From: Chitinophagaceae bacterium
GTDB lineage: Bacteria > Bacteroidota > Bacteroidia > Chitinophagales > Chitinophagaceae
Assembly (NCBI GenBank): GCA_019638595.1
Contig: JAHBTJ010000032.1
Coordinates: 1 to 64,000, forward strand
Length of the DNA stretch: 64,000 nt
Reading direction: 5' to 3'
The notes under the pieces were generated by a model. That model was not told the DNA's origin. It made no database searches and saw only the letters and a list, made by a program, of their open reading frames with translations. Below are positions 17,004-25,177 of the stretch, in pieces (positions within the stretch are counted from its first letter, which is position 1; every line of letters begins with the position of its first letter). The translations under genes and the position numbers were made by a program.

Positions 17004-18419
17004 ATGATACTACTCAGCGTTGCAGAATTTTTAGGCAGGTTTCACCCGGTATTGGTTCATCTTCCCATAGGCATTTTATTATTGGGGGTGCTGATGCACT
17101 GGCTTAGCAGGAAAGAGTCATTTCATAATCTTCGCCCCGCCATTGCAATTACCTTGTTGCTGGGAGCCTTAAGCGCTGTATTTTCCTGTGTAAGCGGCTG
17201 GTTTTTAGCCAATGGTGGTGAATATGATATAGATGTGCTGAACAGGCATAAATGGCTGGGAATAGCTGTAGCTGTTATTGCTATTGTATATTACCTGCTG
17301 TATACAGGAAAAATTTCTTTTAAAACACCGGCCATGGTGCCGTATGTCGTTTCCCTGCTGTTGTTTTTGCTGATCACTGCCACCGGGCACCTGGGAGGTA
17401 CGCTTACTCACGGGGAAGGATACCTGTCGCAGGGATTTTCCGCTTCGGGAGATGCCGGTAAAGAAGTAAAAAAAATAATACCCGATGTGCAGGCGGCGGT
17501 GGCTTATAGCGATATTATTCAGCCCATGCTGCAGAACAAATGTTATAGTTGTCACGGCACATCCAAGCAAAAAGGAAAGCTGCGGCTTGACACAAAGGAA
17601 TTTATACTCAAAGGCGGAGAGGAGGGAAAGGCATTGGTAGCGGGTAAAAGCGATGAAAGTGAAATCTATAAAAGAGTTATACTTGACCCGCTGGAAAAAA
17701 AGCACATGCCACCCAAAGGCAAGCCACAGCTTACCGAAGCTGAGGTAACCCTGCTGCATTGGTGGATCAGCACCGGTGCGAATTTTGAACACCCGGTAAA
17801 GGAGTTGCCACAGGATAGTAAGATAAAGCTTTTGCTGGAGGCGTTGCAAAGCGATCATATCGCTACCCCTGTAAAGCCAGATATACCCGATGCGCCTGTA
17901 GCGGCAGCCCCACAGGAAGCTATTGATAAGCTGAAAACCATTGGCGCAACAGTAATACCGGTAGCCACCGGCAGCAATTACCTGTCTGTAAACTTTGTAT
18001 CGTCAAAAGCAGTTACCGACAGGGAAATAAAATTGCTGGAGCCCTTATCTGCCCAGGTGGTTTGGCTGAAGGCGGGCGGAACTTCTATTACAGATAGTGC
18101 ATTGGCTGTTATTGCCAAATTGCCTGTATTGAGCAGGCTGGGCTTAGAGCATACCAATATTTCGGATAAGGGACTGCCGTTGCTGCAGTCGCTATCCAGG
18201 CTGCAATACCTTAATATTGTTGGAACTGCTGTAACCGTTAACGGGCTTGTATCATTAAAAGGATTGCCCGATCTGCATTCCATTTATTTATACCAGTCGA
18301 AAGTTTTACCTGCCGATTCGCAGGCTTTACGCGCCGCATTTCCCAAAGCAATGCTGGACACCGGTGGATATGTATTACCTGTACTGGAAGGCGATACGTC
18401 TGAAGTGAAGAAGAAATAA
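17004..18419 (+). CDS. Membrane c-type cytochrome: DUF2231-like, PSCyt1 and leucine-rich repeats
   Basis: 471 residues with an unusual order of parts. Residues 1-150 contain about four transmembrane helices with conserved His-rich segments (HPVLVHLPIG, RHKWLG, TGHLGGTLTHGEGY), resembling DUF2231-type heme membrane proteins. Next is a periplasmic cytochrome domain with CYSCH near residues 180-184 and KKHMPPKGKPQLTEAE. The C-terminal third holds leucine-rich repeats (LSRLGLEHTNISDKGLPLL, LQYLNIVGTAV, LPDLHSIYLYQSKV). This design suggests a membrane electron acceptor with a protein- or ligand-binding arm. As last gene of the 11143-18419 operon it could pass electrons from the soluble partners to the respiratory chain (inference). 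Confidence 0.88.
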   Translation: MILLSVAEFLGRFHPVLVHLPIGILLLGVLMHWLSRKESFHNLRPAIAITLLLGALSAVFSCVSGWFLANGGEYDIDVLNRHKWLGIAVAVIAIVYYLLYTGKISFKTPAMVPYVVSLLLFLLITATGHLGGTLTHGEGYLSQGFSASGDAGKEVKKIIPDVQAAVAYSDIIQPMLQNKCYSCHGTSKQKGKLRLDTKEFILKGGEEGKALVAGKSDESEIYKRVILDPLEKKHMPPKGKPQLTEAEVTLLHWWISTGANFEHPVKELPQDSKIKLLLEALQSDHIATPVKPDIPDAPVAAAPQEAIDKLKTIGATVIPVATGSNYLSVNFVSSKAVTDREIKLLEPLSAQVVWLKAGGTSITDSALAVIAKLPVLSRLGLEHTNISDKGLPLLQSLSRLQYLNIVGTAVTVNGLVSLKGLPDLHSIYLYQSKVLPADSQALRAAFPKAMLDTGGYVLPVLEGDTSEVKKK

Positions 18420-18487
18420 AGGGGGAGATCGCTGATCCCTGAAACAACCATACACCACAAACTTCAAACCACAAACGGGCATAAGCA

Positions 18488-19354
18488 TTACGGAAGATTA
18501 AACGGAACTTCGTAACTGTACAAACAATCTACGGCACGATTGTGCGATATAGCAGGTTCCCATGACGGGATGGCCTTTAAGAACTTAACAATTTCATCTC
18601 TGAGCATGGGATGGCTTTCATTGGTGAAATTGATCCGGGTAAGCCTTCCTTCGCTGGTTATGAAAAATTCAAAGGCAACGTTGCCTTCAATGCCCTTTTT
18701 TAACGCAGCCTGCGGGTAAATCAGGTTTTCAATTACGTACGATTCGAAGCTGTAGGCATTTACCGGGCAGGGTTTTTTGTCGATCCTGCAGCTAAAGCCG
18801 GTTTGATTGCCCAGGGTATCGAAGCAGGTAAGGTCTTTCAGCTTCTGGTTGCTGTATACTTCAATAGTGGCCGGCTTACCATTGGGGTGATACCATTTCC
18901 AGGTACCTTCGGCGGCCCCGTCCTCATAAACCCCTTCACTTTCCTGTATGCCGGTACTGTACCATTTTTTCCATAAGCCTGTTTTGATGTTCTCTTTTAT
19001 TAACCCGGAGTCTTCCAGCAGCCCGTTTTCGTGCCAGCTTGTATAATCGCCGTCTATTGTATTGTTATCAAAGCTAACCGACAGCTTGGGCTTTCCGTTC
19101 GGATAAAATACCGTATAGCTGCCCTGTCTTACCCGCAGCTTTTTATCCTTGTAAGATCCCTTCATTAAAGGCTTACCGTCCGGGTAAAAAGCGAATGCTT
19201 CCCAGCCATTGCCTGTTTCAACCATTTTCCCCGTATATACCGCGTTCCGTTTTTCAGTTGGAACCAGTTGGGCATCAAAATAACAGGAACTGCTATCCTG
19301 GGCATTCAAGGTAAAAGCAGCAATGATAAATACCTGGGTAAATATAATTTTCAT
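18488..19354 (-). CDS. MORN-type repeat protein with TonB C-terminal domain
   Basis: 288 residues with a signal peptide (MKIIFTQVFIIAAFTLNAQ). Residues ~55-180 are YwqK/MORN-like repeats (YPDGKPLMKGSYKD, YPNGKPKLSVSF, WHENGLLEDSG, YHPNGKPATIEVY). Residues ~200-285 form a TonB C-terminal domain (YPQAALKKGIEGNVAFEFFITSEG quoted in part, then WEPAISHNRAVD). Such proteins are common in Bacteroidota; their TonB-like domain may contact outer membrane receptors, but no transmembrane energy-coupling helix remains after signal cleavage, so true energy transduction is doubtful. It converges with the preceding operon across a 68-base spacer containing repeat words. Confidence 0.85.
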   Translation of the reverse strand: MKIIFTQVFIIAAFTLNAQDSSSCYFDAQLVPTEKRNAVYTGKMVETGNGWEAFAFYPDGKPLMKGSYKDKKLRVRQGSYTVFYPNGKPKLSVSFDNNTIDGDYTSWHENGLLEDSGLIKENIKTGLWKKWYSTGIQESEGVYEDGAAEGTWKWYHPNGKPATIEVYSNQKLKDLTCFDTLGNQTGFSCRIDKKPCPVNAYSFESYVIENLIYPQAALKKGIEGNVAFEFFITSEGRLTRINFTNESHPMLRDEIVKFLKAIPSWEPAISHNRAVDCLYSYEVPFNLP

Positions 19355-19490
19355 TCTATAAAAATATATCAGAACGGTGAAACAGCCTTAAGAATAGATG
19401 TTAAACAATGCCCGTTGGGAAAAAGATTTTCCCCAAAAGCAACCTCGCAGCCTTTAATTACGAAGAATATACAGATTCAGCGCTATCCTT

Positions 19491-19506
19491 TGTTGATCGA
19501 TCAACA
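19491..19506. promoter_or_regulatory. 16-bp perfect palindrome, probable operator
   Basis: TGTTGATCGATCAACA is fully self-complementary and ends 27 bases before the ATG at 19534, where a promoter or repressor site is expected. The cognate regulator is unknown. Confidence 0.5.
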
Positions 19507-19533
19507 GATCTTTCATTTTAAAACTGGTTATGT

Positions 19534-20436
19534 ATGTTCTGTAAAAATAACACAGCACTTTTTAGTGTAAAAAAGTTGAATGCCCTGTTAGGGGCAACAG
19601 CGCTGCTTATAGTATTCCATTCATGCGACAAAAATGAAGACCCGGCGCCACCGGAAAAAAAGCCCACTACACAACTGGCAACCAGTACAACCCTGGGGGA
19701 GTACCTGGTAGATACATCAGGCAACACGCTTTATTATTTTTCGAACGATTACAATGGGGAAAGTAATTGTACGGGAGGTTGCCTGAACCTGTGGCCGCCC
19801 TACTATGCCGGCGCGCACCTCAACCAGGCCGCTCTTGGCGCAGGGCTGGATATTGCTGATTTTGGCACTATTACTACCCCGGGCGGGCCGCAAACAACTT
19901 ATAAAAGCTGGCCGCTGCATTACTATGCCCCCGTTAGCGGAGGTGCCAATGTACGCGAAAGCCCGGGCGAAACGCAGGGAGAAGGATTTAATAATATATG
20001 GTATGTGGCCAAGCCCGATTACAGCATTATGCTGGTAAACGCGCAGTTGGTTGGGCACGACGGCAAAAATTATAAAAGTGATTATACGGAAGGGGATGGC
20101 AAAACCCTGTACTTTTCCGATGCTATGGGTGTTACTTTATACACTTTTACTAAAGACAGTGCCGACAACAATAATTTTACCGCTGCCGATTTTGGGAATA
20201 ACGGTGTTTGGCCGATTTATGAAACTGAGGACGTAGTGGTACCCTCTACTTTAGATAAAGCGTTGTTCGGATCTATTGATGTTTTTGGAAGAAAGCAATT
20301 GACCTACAAAGGCTGGCCGCTTTATTATTTTGGGCAGGATAATATGGAACGGGGACTAAACAAAGGGGTGAGCTTTCCCATGCCGGGTATTTGGCCGGTA
20401 GCGGTTAAAGACATCGCAGACGCTCCAACGCCGTAA
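19534..20436 (+). CDS. Secreted-repeat (COG4315-type) lipoprotein
   Basis: 300 residues. The N-terminus leads to LLIVFHSC, a lipobox with Cys near residue 31, then a proline-rich linker (PAPPEKKPTT). Two copies of the 'secreted repeat of unknown function' follow: TLGEYLVDTSGNTLYYFSND with CTGGCLNLWPPYY, and GDGKTLYFSDAMGVTLYTFTKD with NNGVWPIY; matching YKSWPLHYY and YKGWPLYYF motifs close each half. The family is exported and of unknown function. A perfect palindrome just upstream suggests specific regulation. An inverted-repeat unit starts seven bases after the stop codon. Confidence 0.85.
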   Translation: MFCKNNTALFSVKKLNALLGATALLIVFHSCDKNEDPAPPEKKPTTQLATSTTLGEYLVDTSGNTLYYFSNDYNGESNCTGGCLNLWPPYYAGAHLNQAALGAGLDIADFGTITTPGGPQTTYKSWPLHYYAPVSGGANVRESPGETQGEGFNNIWYVAKPDYSIMLVNAQLVGHDGKNYKSDYTEGDGKTLYFSDAMGVTLYTFTKDSADNNNFTAADFGNNGVWPIYETEDVVVPSTLDKALFGSIDVFGRKQLTYKGWPLYYFGQDNMERGLNKGVSFPMPGIWPVAVKDIADAPTP

Positions 20437-20442
20437 TTTTTT

Positions 20443-20624
20443 ACCACACAGGAATATAGGGAAGATAGGAAAAGGGGTGTTGGACGAAATGTAAATGTTG
20501 AACATTATTACAAATGCCAGGCAACTTTACTTTCGGAGAGAAAAGTTTTCCCTCGCAAAAGTTACATTTAACTACAGTGTTCGGGTTAATTGAAATAACT
20601 ATGTTACCTCTGTTCCTATGTGGT
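20443..20624. repeat. 182-bp inverted-repeat unit without a gene
   Basis: ACCACACAGGAATATAGGGA (20443-20462) and the inverted ACCACATAGGAACAGAGGTA (20605-20624) match at 16 of 20 positions and belong to the same family as the ends of the unit at 13913-14460. A nested pair AAATGTAA/TTACATTT (20487-20494 and 20562-20569) would extend a cruciform. No reading frame of note lies between. The right end overlaps the GHL10-like gene and supplies its TAG stop codon. Confidence 0.6.
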
Positions 20625-21695
20625 TATTGCGTTTGTTTCCTTTAGTATGGCCAGCACTTTTTCGTTCAGTCTGCCAAAGATGGATATGCCGGCAGCGCCA
20701 TTTTGCAACGCGTACTGAATGCCCTGCCTTATTTCCTCATCGTTTTTGAAGTCAGGCAAGAACAGTCCCGCATATAGTGGAAAATTTCCATGCAAAGCTG
20801 CCACCCCTTCGGCTACCGCGTTGCCTATCCAGCTTACATCTTCTTTATAAAATCCATGGTAGATCATCGGGCAGATGCCGTCCAGCTTCCAGTTCACCCA
20901 ATCCTGGCGTACGTTCCGTTTGGCAATTTCAGGTGTGGGGAATACCGCGGCGGTGATAGGTTTTTTCATAGAATGCGCCACATCCGATAAGCGGTTAACC
21001 ACCCGCGTTATATTGTCGTACCTGAACTTTCTCCACGAAAGGTTCTGATCCGGATACTGCAATCCCAGCGGGTCAATGCCTTTCAATGCTTTAAATTTTT
21101 CCCGGCATACTTCGCAATAGCAGAAATCGTATTCAGGCAATTCCCTGGTTTGTTCTATTTTATATTTATCCCACAGGTTAAAAGGCAATATCACATCGCA
21201 ATAACGGATATAATCCAGGTGAATACCGTCTACATAATCTTTAGCCAGCGTATTTCTCACCTGCGTTTCCAGGTAATCGCCTACCTCTGGCCTGGAAGGG
21301 CACAGCCACCTGTAGTAGCCAACATAGGGCGGCTTGTCTGCACATGATTCGCCATTCCTGTTTTTGGCATACCATTCAGGGTGAGCCTGCAGCAATTCTT
21401 TTTCACCGCGGTTCATGATCCACATCCAGCGGTGCGCTTCCAGCTTTTTGCTTTTAGCGATACGGTAATGTTTTTCGCTGTCGGCTTCAAAAAATATTCC
21501 ATGCAACCCTGCCTCGCGGTAAGAGGTGTATAGCCTGGCAATATCCTCTTCCGTATCTTTCGGGTTCGGGTTGATCCATACCCAGTTCTTTCTTTTTGTT
21601 TTTTTGAAAGGAACGTCCGGCTGCGCCTGCAGCGGATGGGATATGGCCGCCGCTCCTGCTACCAGGGCAGATTTTAAAAAGCTTCTTTTATTCAT
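20616..21695 (-). CDS. GHL10-type putative glycoside hydrolase, exported
   Basis: 359 residues. The signal sequence MNKRSFLKSALVAGAAAISHPLQAQ is Tat-like but has KR rather than RR. The body is a TIM-barrel of the glycosyl-hydrolase-like family 10 (GHL10/DUF4015-like) type: KNWVWINPNPKDTEEDIARL, LHGIFFEADSE, YRWLCPSRPEVGDYLET, DYVDGIHLDYIRYCDV (acidic residues at a likely active site) and LDGICPMIYHGF. Substrate unknown. The stop codon TAG (20616-20618) sits within an ACCACATAGG repeat, so the last residues (ITT) are encoded by the repeat; the native C-terminus may have been altered by it. Confidence 0.87.
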   Translation of the reverse strand: MNKRSFLKSALVAGAAAISHPLQAQPDVPFKKTKRKNWVWINPNPKDTEEDIARLYTSYREAGLHGIFFEADSEKHYRIAKSKKLEAHRWMWIMNRGEKELLQAHPEWYAKNRNGESCADKPPYVGYYRWLCPSRPEVGDYLETQVRNTLAKDYVDGIHLDYIRYCDVILPFNLWDKYKIEQTRELPEYDFCYCEVCREKFKALKGIDPLGLQYPDQNLSWRKFRYDNITRVVNRLSDVAHSMKKPITAAVFPTPEIAKRNVRQDWVNWKLDGICPMIYHGFYKEDVSWIGNAVAEGVAALHGNFPLYAGLFLPDFKNDEEIRQGIQYALQNGAAGISIFGRLNEKVLAILKETNAITT

Positions 21696-21956
21696 AATTT
21701 TACCAGATTAGAGGTGAAAGAATAATGTGTATGTAAGGGTATCAAATATCAAAAAACAAAATAAAATAACTACTGCAATAATTCGCTTATTATCTTTACG
21801 CATCCTTAAGCTTTCTTTTAATACAATATCCAACATTGTAAGGTAACATTTTACTGATTGCACAATATGTATTATAGTGCGCCTGCATATAACCGTAATA
21901 TCGAAAATTTTGAGATGATAGCCCTATTTATTTCCTTTACGTAAAATAAGCTGTAC

Positions 21957-23342
21957 ATGAGTCTTAAACAAAATATATTCAACAACCTTCCCGATTTTTT
22001 ACAAAGCTGGCTGATAAGCATTTATAATATTAAAGCGAAAAACAGGCGGTTTACCGGCAAATATGAATATTATAAGGAACTGCATAAAAACTACAGGAAG
22101 CTTAGCCTGCCTGAGCTCAAAAAGCTACAGCAGGAACGGTTGAATACTTTTTTGAAAAATGCTTTGGAGAAAAGTGAATTTTATAAAAAGAAGTTCAAAG
22201 GATTGCCTTTGCCAACCAGTGTTGAAGAGCTTCCTGCATTGCCCATCACTAAAAAAGAGGAATTACGGGCTGCTATAGACGAAGTATATACCATACCACA
22301 TAAAGGCGCTTTGATCGCCAAAACAGGCGGTACTACCGGCATTTCGTTGCAGGTGAGATATACCCCGGAGGATATACAGGAGCGGTATGCCATACTCGAT
22401 AATTTCAGGGAAGCTACCGGGTATCAACTGGGAAAAAAGACAGCCTGGTTCAGCGGAAAGGCGCTGCTCACTAAAAAGGATATTGAGCAGTCGAGGTTTT
22501 GGAAAACAGATAAGCTTCATAATGTACGCTATTACTCCACGTTCCATCTTAAGAACGAATACCTGGAGCATTATGTGAATGATATTATTCAGTTTCAGCC
22601 TGAATATATATCCGGTTTCCCAACATCTATTACCGAAGTGGCCAAATATGGGCTCAGTAAAAATATTTCATTTCAGCCCGGTATAGTGAAAGCGATCTTT
22701 CCAACAGCAGAAACTACCACCCCGGAAATGTATGATATCATGCAGCGTTTTTTTAACGCGAAGGTGTATAATCAATACGCGTCTTCCGAAGGATCGCCTT
22801 TTATACTGGAGTGCCACAAAGGGAAATTGCATCTTGAACTGACCAGTGGCGTATTTGAAGTGCTGGATGATAATGATAAAGAAGCGGAAGAAGGACGCCT
22901 GGTAGTAACGGCCTTTAATACCAATGGCACCCCGCTGATCCGTTACGATATTGGGGATGTTGTTGAAAAAGATCCTATGCCGTGCGATTGCGGAAATAAT
23001 AACCCGGTTGTGAAGAAGATATTGGGGAGGGTTGATGATTTTGTATACTCTCCCGAAAATGGAAAGATCAATACCGTGAACATGGCAAACGCTACCAAAG
23101 GCGTTAAAGGGCTGGTAAAGTACCAGGTTGAGCAAAAAGAGCTGAATAAAATAAGGCTTTTAATGGTGGTAGACGAAAAGCTTTTTGATGAAAAAAGCAT
23201 GCATGTGTTTATTGAAAACTGGCGCGACAGAGTAGGAAGAAAAATGGAAATTGTAACGGAAATAGTGAATGATATACCGGTTGAAAAAAGCGGTAAATAC
23301 CGGATCGTAAAAAATTATATTAAAGATCAGATCAGATCGTGA
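21957..23342 (+). CDS. PaaK/CapK-like AMP-dependent ligase
   Basis: 461 residues of the phenylacetate-CoA ligase/coenzyme F390 synthetase group, which activates a carboxylic acid as an adenylate. Visible motifs: LPALPITKKEELR, the P-loop-like AKTGGTTGISLQVRYT, FPTAETTTPEMYDIM, QYASSEGSPFILECH, the hinge region PLIRYDIGDVVEKDP and the cysteine pair CDCGNNNP. The closing GKYRIVKNYI holds the catalytic Lys region. No paa genes are nearby, and stand-alone members are often found with capsule or surface-glycan genes, so the substrate is unknown. Confidence 0.88.
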   Translation: MSLKQNIFNNLPDFLQSWLISIYNIKAKNRRFTGKYEYYKELHKNYRKLSLPELKKLQQERLNTFLKNALEKSEFYKKKFKGLPLPTSVEELPALPITKKEELRAAIDEVYTIPHKGALIAKTGGTTGISLQVRYTPEDIQERYAILDNFREATGYQLGKKTAWFSGKALLTKKDIEQSRFWKTDKLHNVRYYSTFHLKNEYLEHYVNDIIQFQPEYISGFPTSITEVAKYGLSKNISFQPGIVKAIFPTAETTTPEMYDIMQRFFNAKVYNQYASSEGSPFILECHKGKLHLELTSGVFEVLDDNDKEAEEGRLVVTAFNTNGTPLIRYDIGDVVEKDPMPCDCGNNNPVVKKILGRVDDFVYSPENGKINTVNMANATKGVKGLVKYQVEQKELNKIRLLMVVDEKLFDEKSMHVFIENWRDRVGRKMEIVTEIVNDIPVEKSGKYRIVKNYIKDQIRS

Positions 23343-23369
23343 CCTCGTTGCGCTGCCTGCTGTATTTAA

Positions 23370-23618
23370 TTGCCGCATATTGTACGTAAAATAAATGGGG
23401 TGTATTTACCTTCGGTGAGAACTATTTTCATTGCGGCAACATCAGGAGTAAATAAATATCGCAATAAAGTTCAAGTTTTCGCGGGGGGTAACGATTTGAA
23501 ACCCGTGAATGGATTACACGATGTATATATAGTATTCACCGTACCCGGATCCGGCTTCTCCTTGCAGCAGCAACTCAGGGAAGTAACGTTCATACAGCGC
23601 AGAACAGGCAACGACTGA
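23370..23618 (+). pseudogene. Possible remnant of a CBM6-type domain
   Basis: The 378-base spacer between the ligase and the SMP-30 gene has an 82-codon frame. Its middle, LKPVNGLHDVYIVF, resembles the end of CBM6 carbohydrate-binding domains (typically GVHDLYFVF). The remainder does not match a complete domain, and no signal peptide or long frame is present. It may be a decayed fragment of an exported glycan-binding protein; chance similarity is possible. I see nothing else in this spacer. Confidence 0.3.
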
Positions 23619-23720
23619 CAATCCGGTAGTTTGTGTTGTATTGATCCGCAAGGGAGCTGATAATTTCACCGGCATGATAATCATTTTGTATCTTCAATTC
23701 ATCAAGAAGGATGATTCAAT

Positions 23721-24605
23721 ATGAAACTAAGCTGTATTGTTCTGCCGCTATTGTTTGCCGGTTGTTTTTGTTGTGAGGTCTGCTCCCAGTCAATTGTTGC
23801 TAAAGGAGCATCCCTGCAGGAGGCAGGATCCGGCTTTGCGTTTACGGAAGGCCCGGTATCCAACAAAAAAGGAGAAGTATATTTTACCGATCAGCCCAAC
23901 AACCGGATATGGAAATATGCTGATGGAAAATTAAGTGTGTACATGGAGCCGGCAGGCAGGGCGAACGGTATGTTTTTTGACAGGGCCGGGAATTTGATCG
24001 CATGCGCGGACGAGCACAGCGAACTGTGGCAGATCAAGAAAGATAAAAGTGTACAAAAATTAGTGGTCAATTATAAAGACAGCACCCTGAATGGACCTAA
24101 CGATGTATGGGTAGCTCCCTCTGGTGTTATATATTTTACAGATCCGTATTATCAAAGAGATTACTGGACGCGGCAAAACCCGGAAATGAAAATAAAAGGG
24201 TTGTATATGCTTACACCCGGCGGAGCGCTCTTGCAGGTAGACGGAGATTTTAAGCAACCCAATGGCATTATTGGTACAGGAGATGGAAAAACACTGTATG
24301 TAGCAGATATTGGCGATAGCAAAATATACCGCTATACCATTGGCAAAGATGGAATACCTGTTGATAAGACAATGTTTGTTCCTGAAGGGTGTGATGGTAT
24401 GACAGTGGATGTACAGGGAAATATTTATTTAGCCGGTAACGGGGTAACGGTATATAATAAAGAAGGAAATAAAATAGATCATATAGATGTACCTGCAAAA
24501 TGGACGAGTAATGTTTGTTTTTCAGGAAAAAAAAGAAACATACTCTTCATTACCGCGTCAGAAAAAATATTCACCATCCAAACAAATACAAAGGGAGTAA
24601 AATAA
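23721..24605 (+). CDS. SMP-30/gluconolactonase-family exported protein
   Basis: 294 residues with a signal peptide (MKLSCIVLPLLFAGCFCC, possibly a lipobox). The body is a six-bladed beta-propeller of the SMP-30/gluconolactonase type: FAFTEGPVSNKKGEVYFTDQ (Glu metal ligand), NGPNDVWVAPSGVIYFTDPYY (Asn and Asp ligands), GTGDGKTLYVADIGDSKIY and PEGCDGMTVDVQGNIYLAG (Asp ligand). It likely hydrolyses a sugar lactone outside the cytoplasm, requiring calcium or a related metal. It could complement sugar dehydrogenases such as those at 52479-54445, but it is not adjacent to them (inference). Confidence 0.9.
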   Translation: MKLSCIVLPLLFAGCFCCEVCSQSIVAKGASLQEAGSGFAFTEGPVSNKKGEVYFTDQPNNRIWKYADGKLSVYMEPAGRANGMFFDRAGNLIACADEHSELWQIKKDKSVQKLVVNYKDSTLNGPNDVWVAPSGVIYFTDPYYQRDYWTRQNPEMKIKGLYMLTPGGALLQVDGDFKQPNGIIGTGDGKTLYVADIGDSKIYRYTIGKDGIPVDKTMFVPEGCDGMTVDVQGNIYLAGNGVTVYNKEGNKIDHIDVPAKWTSNVCFSGKKRNILFITASEKIFTIQTNTKGVK

Positions 24606-24638
24606 AAAAACAGGCTGGTTCGCTTTTGTGTACCAGCC
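24604..24638 (-). terminator. Terminator of the 52-residue gene
   Basis: Arms GGCTGGT and ACCAGCC (24613-24619 and 24632-24638) enclose a 12-base loop. Read on the minus strand the stem is followed by a run of Ts (24612 downward), as in an intrinsic terminator. It lies about 20 bases after the stop of the small minus-strand gene and overlaps the stop of the facing SMP-30 gene. Confidence 0.6.
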
Positions 24639-24656
24639 CGCCTCCGGATGTATTTT

Positions 24657-24815
24657 TTATTGTTGCACACCACACAGGTATAAATATTCCTGCATGCTTA
24701 TTTTACCATTCATCAGGTATACATATAGTACGTCAAGGTCCAGTTTTTTTTCTTCCAGCTTGCTCACTATTTCCTGATCGAATGAAAGATCCTTAATGAG
24801 AGTTTCTACTTGCAT
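24657..24815 (-). CDS. Small protein of 52 residues, unknown function
   Basis: ATG at 24815 to TAA at 24657. The product starts MQVETLIKDLSFDQEIV, continues with a charged, helix-prone centre (SKLEEKKLDLDVLYVYLMNG) and ends CGVQQ. It has no signal peptide or transmembrane helix and a single cysteine near the C-terminus. Its own downstream terminator and a regulatory-looking AT-rich region upstream support a real gene. A RiPP precursor or small regulator can be imagined, but no modification, transport or partner genes are adjacent. I do not recognise it. Confidence 0.5.
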   Translation of the reverse strand: MQVETLIKDLSFDQEIVSKLEEKKLDLDVLYVYLMNGKISMQEYLYLCGVQQ

Positions 24816-24953
24816 AAATTGTTTTTTACTACACGGGATGCTGAGAGCCCGGAAATTAAGTGCTTCACATTTTTCAGCTAAATGTTCATTTCATATAGAT
24901 CACAACCGGGAATAATGTAGTATGGCAGAGCGGATAGTGCTGATAGCTCAGCA

Positions 24954-25142
24954 ATTAGCATATGCTAATAACTCAATGGCATTGATATTATTGTGTAATT
25001 GCTACACAAAGATAATGATTGTTAGTGTATTTCAATGTTTGTACATTGAAATGAAAGGTTAATAAAGAAATTAATTTAAAATAAATTATATATAATATAT
25101 TGGATATTAATTATAAATGTATGTTAGTATTGAAATTTCAAT
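24954..25142. promoter_or_regulatory. Cluster of four perfect palindromes in an AT-rich spacer
   Basis: Within the gene-free 24816-25177 interval lie ATTAGCATATGCTAAT (24954-24969), TTGTGTA-5-TACACAA (24991-25009), ATTTCAATG-6-CATTGAAAT (25029-25052) and ATTGAAATTTCAAT (25129-25142). The last two share the ATTTCAAT half-site. They could be operators for the small gene at 24657-24815 or hairpins after the SPOR gene. Confidence 0.45.
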
Positions 25143-25177
25143 TATGACCACTCCACGGTTAGAATGCCTGAACAGGT

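Noticed and set aside
19491-19506. FNR/CRP-type box
   Set aside because: TTGAT and ATCAA are separated by only 2 bases; FNR sites need 4, so a different regulator is more likely.
24657-24815. RiPP precursor peptide
   Set aside because: No leader cleavage motif, modification enzyme or exporter is adjacent; left as unknown small protein.
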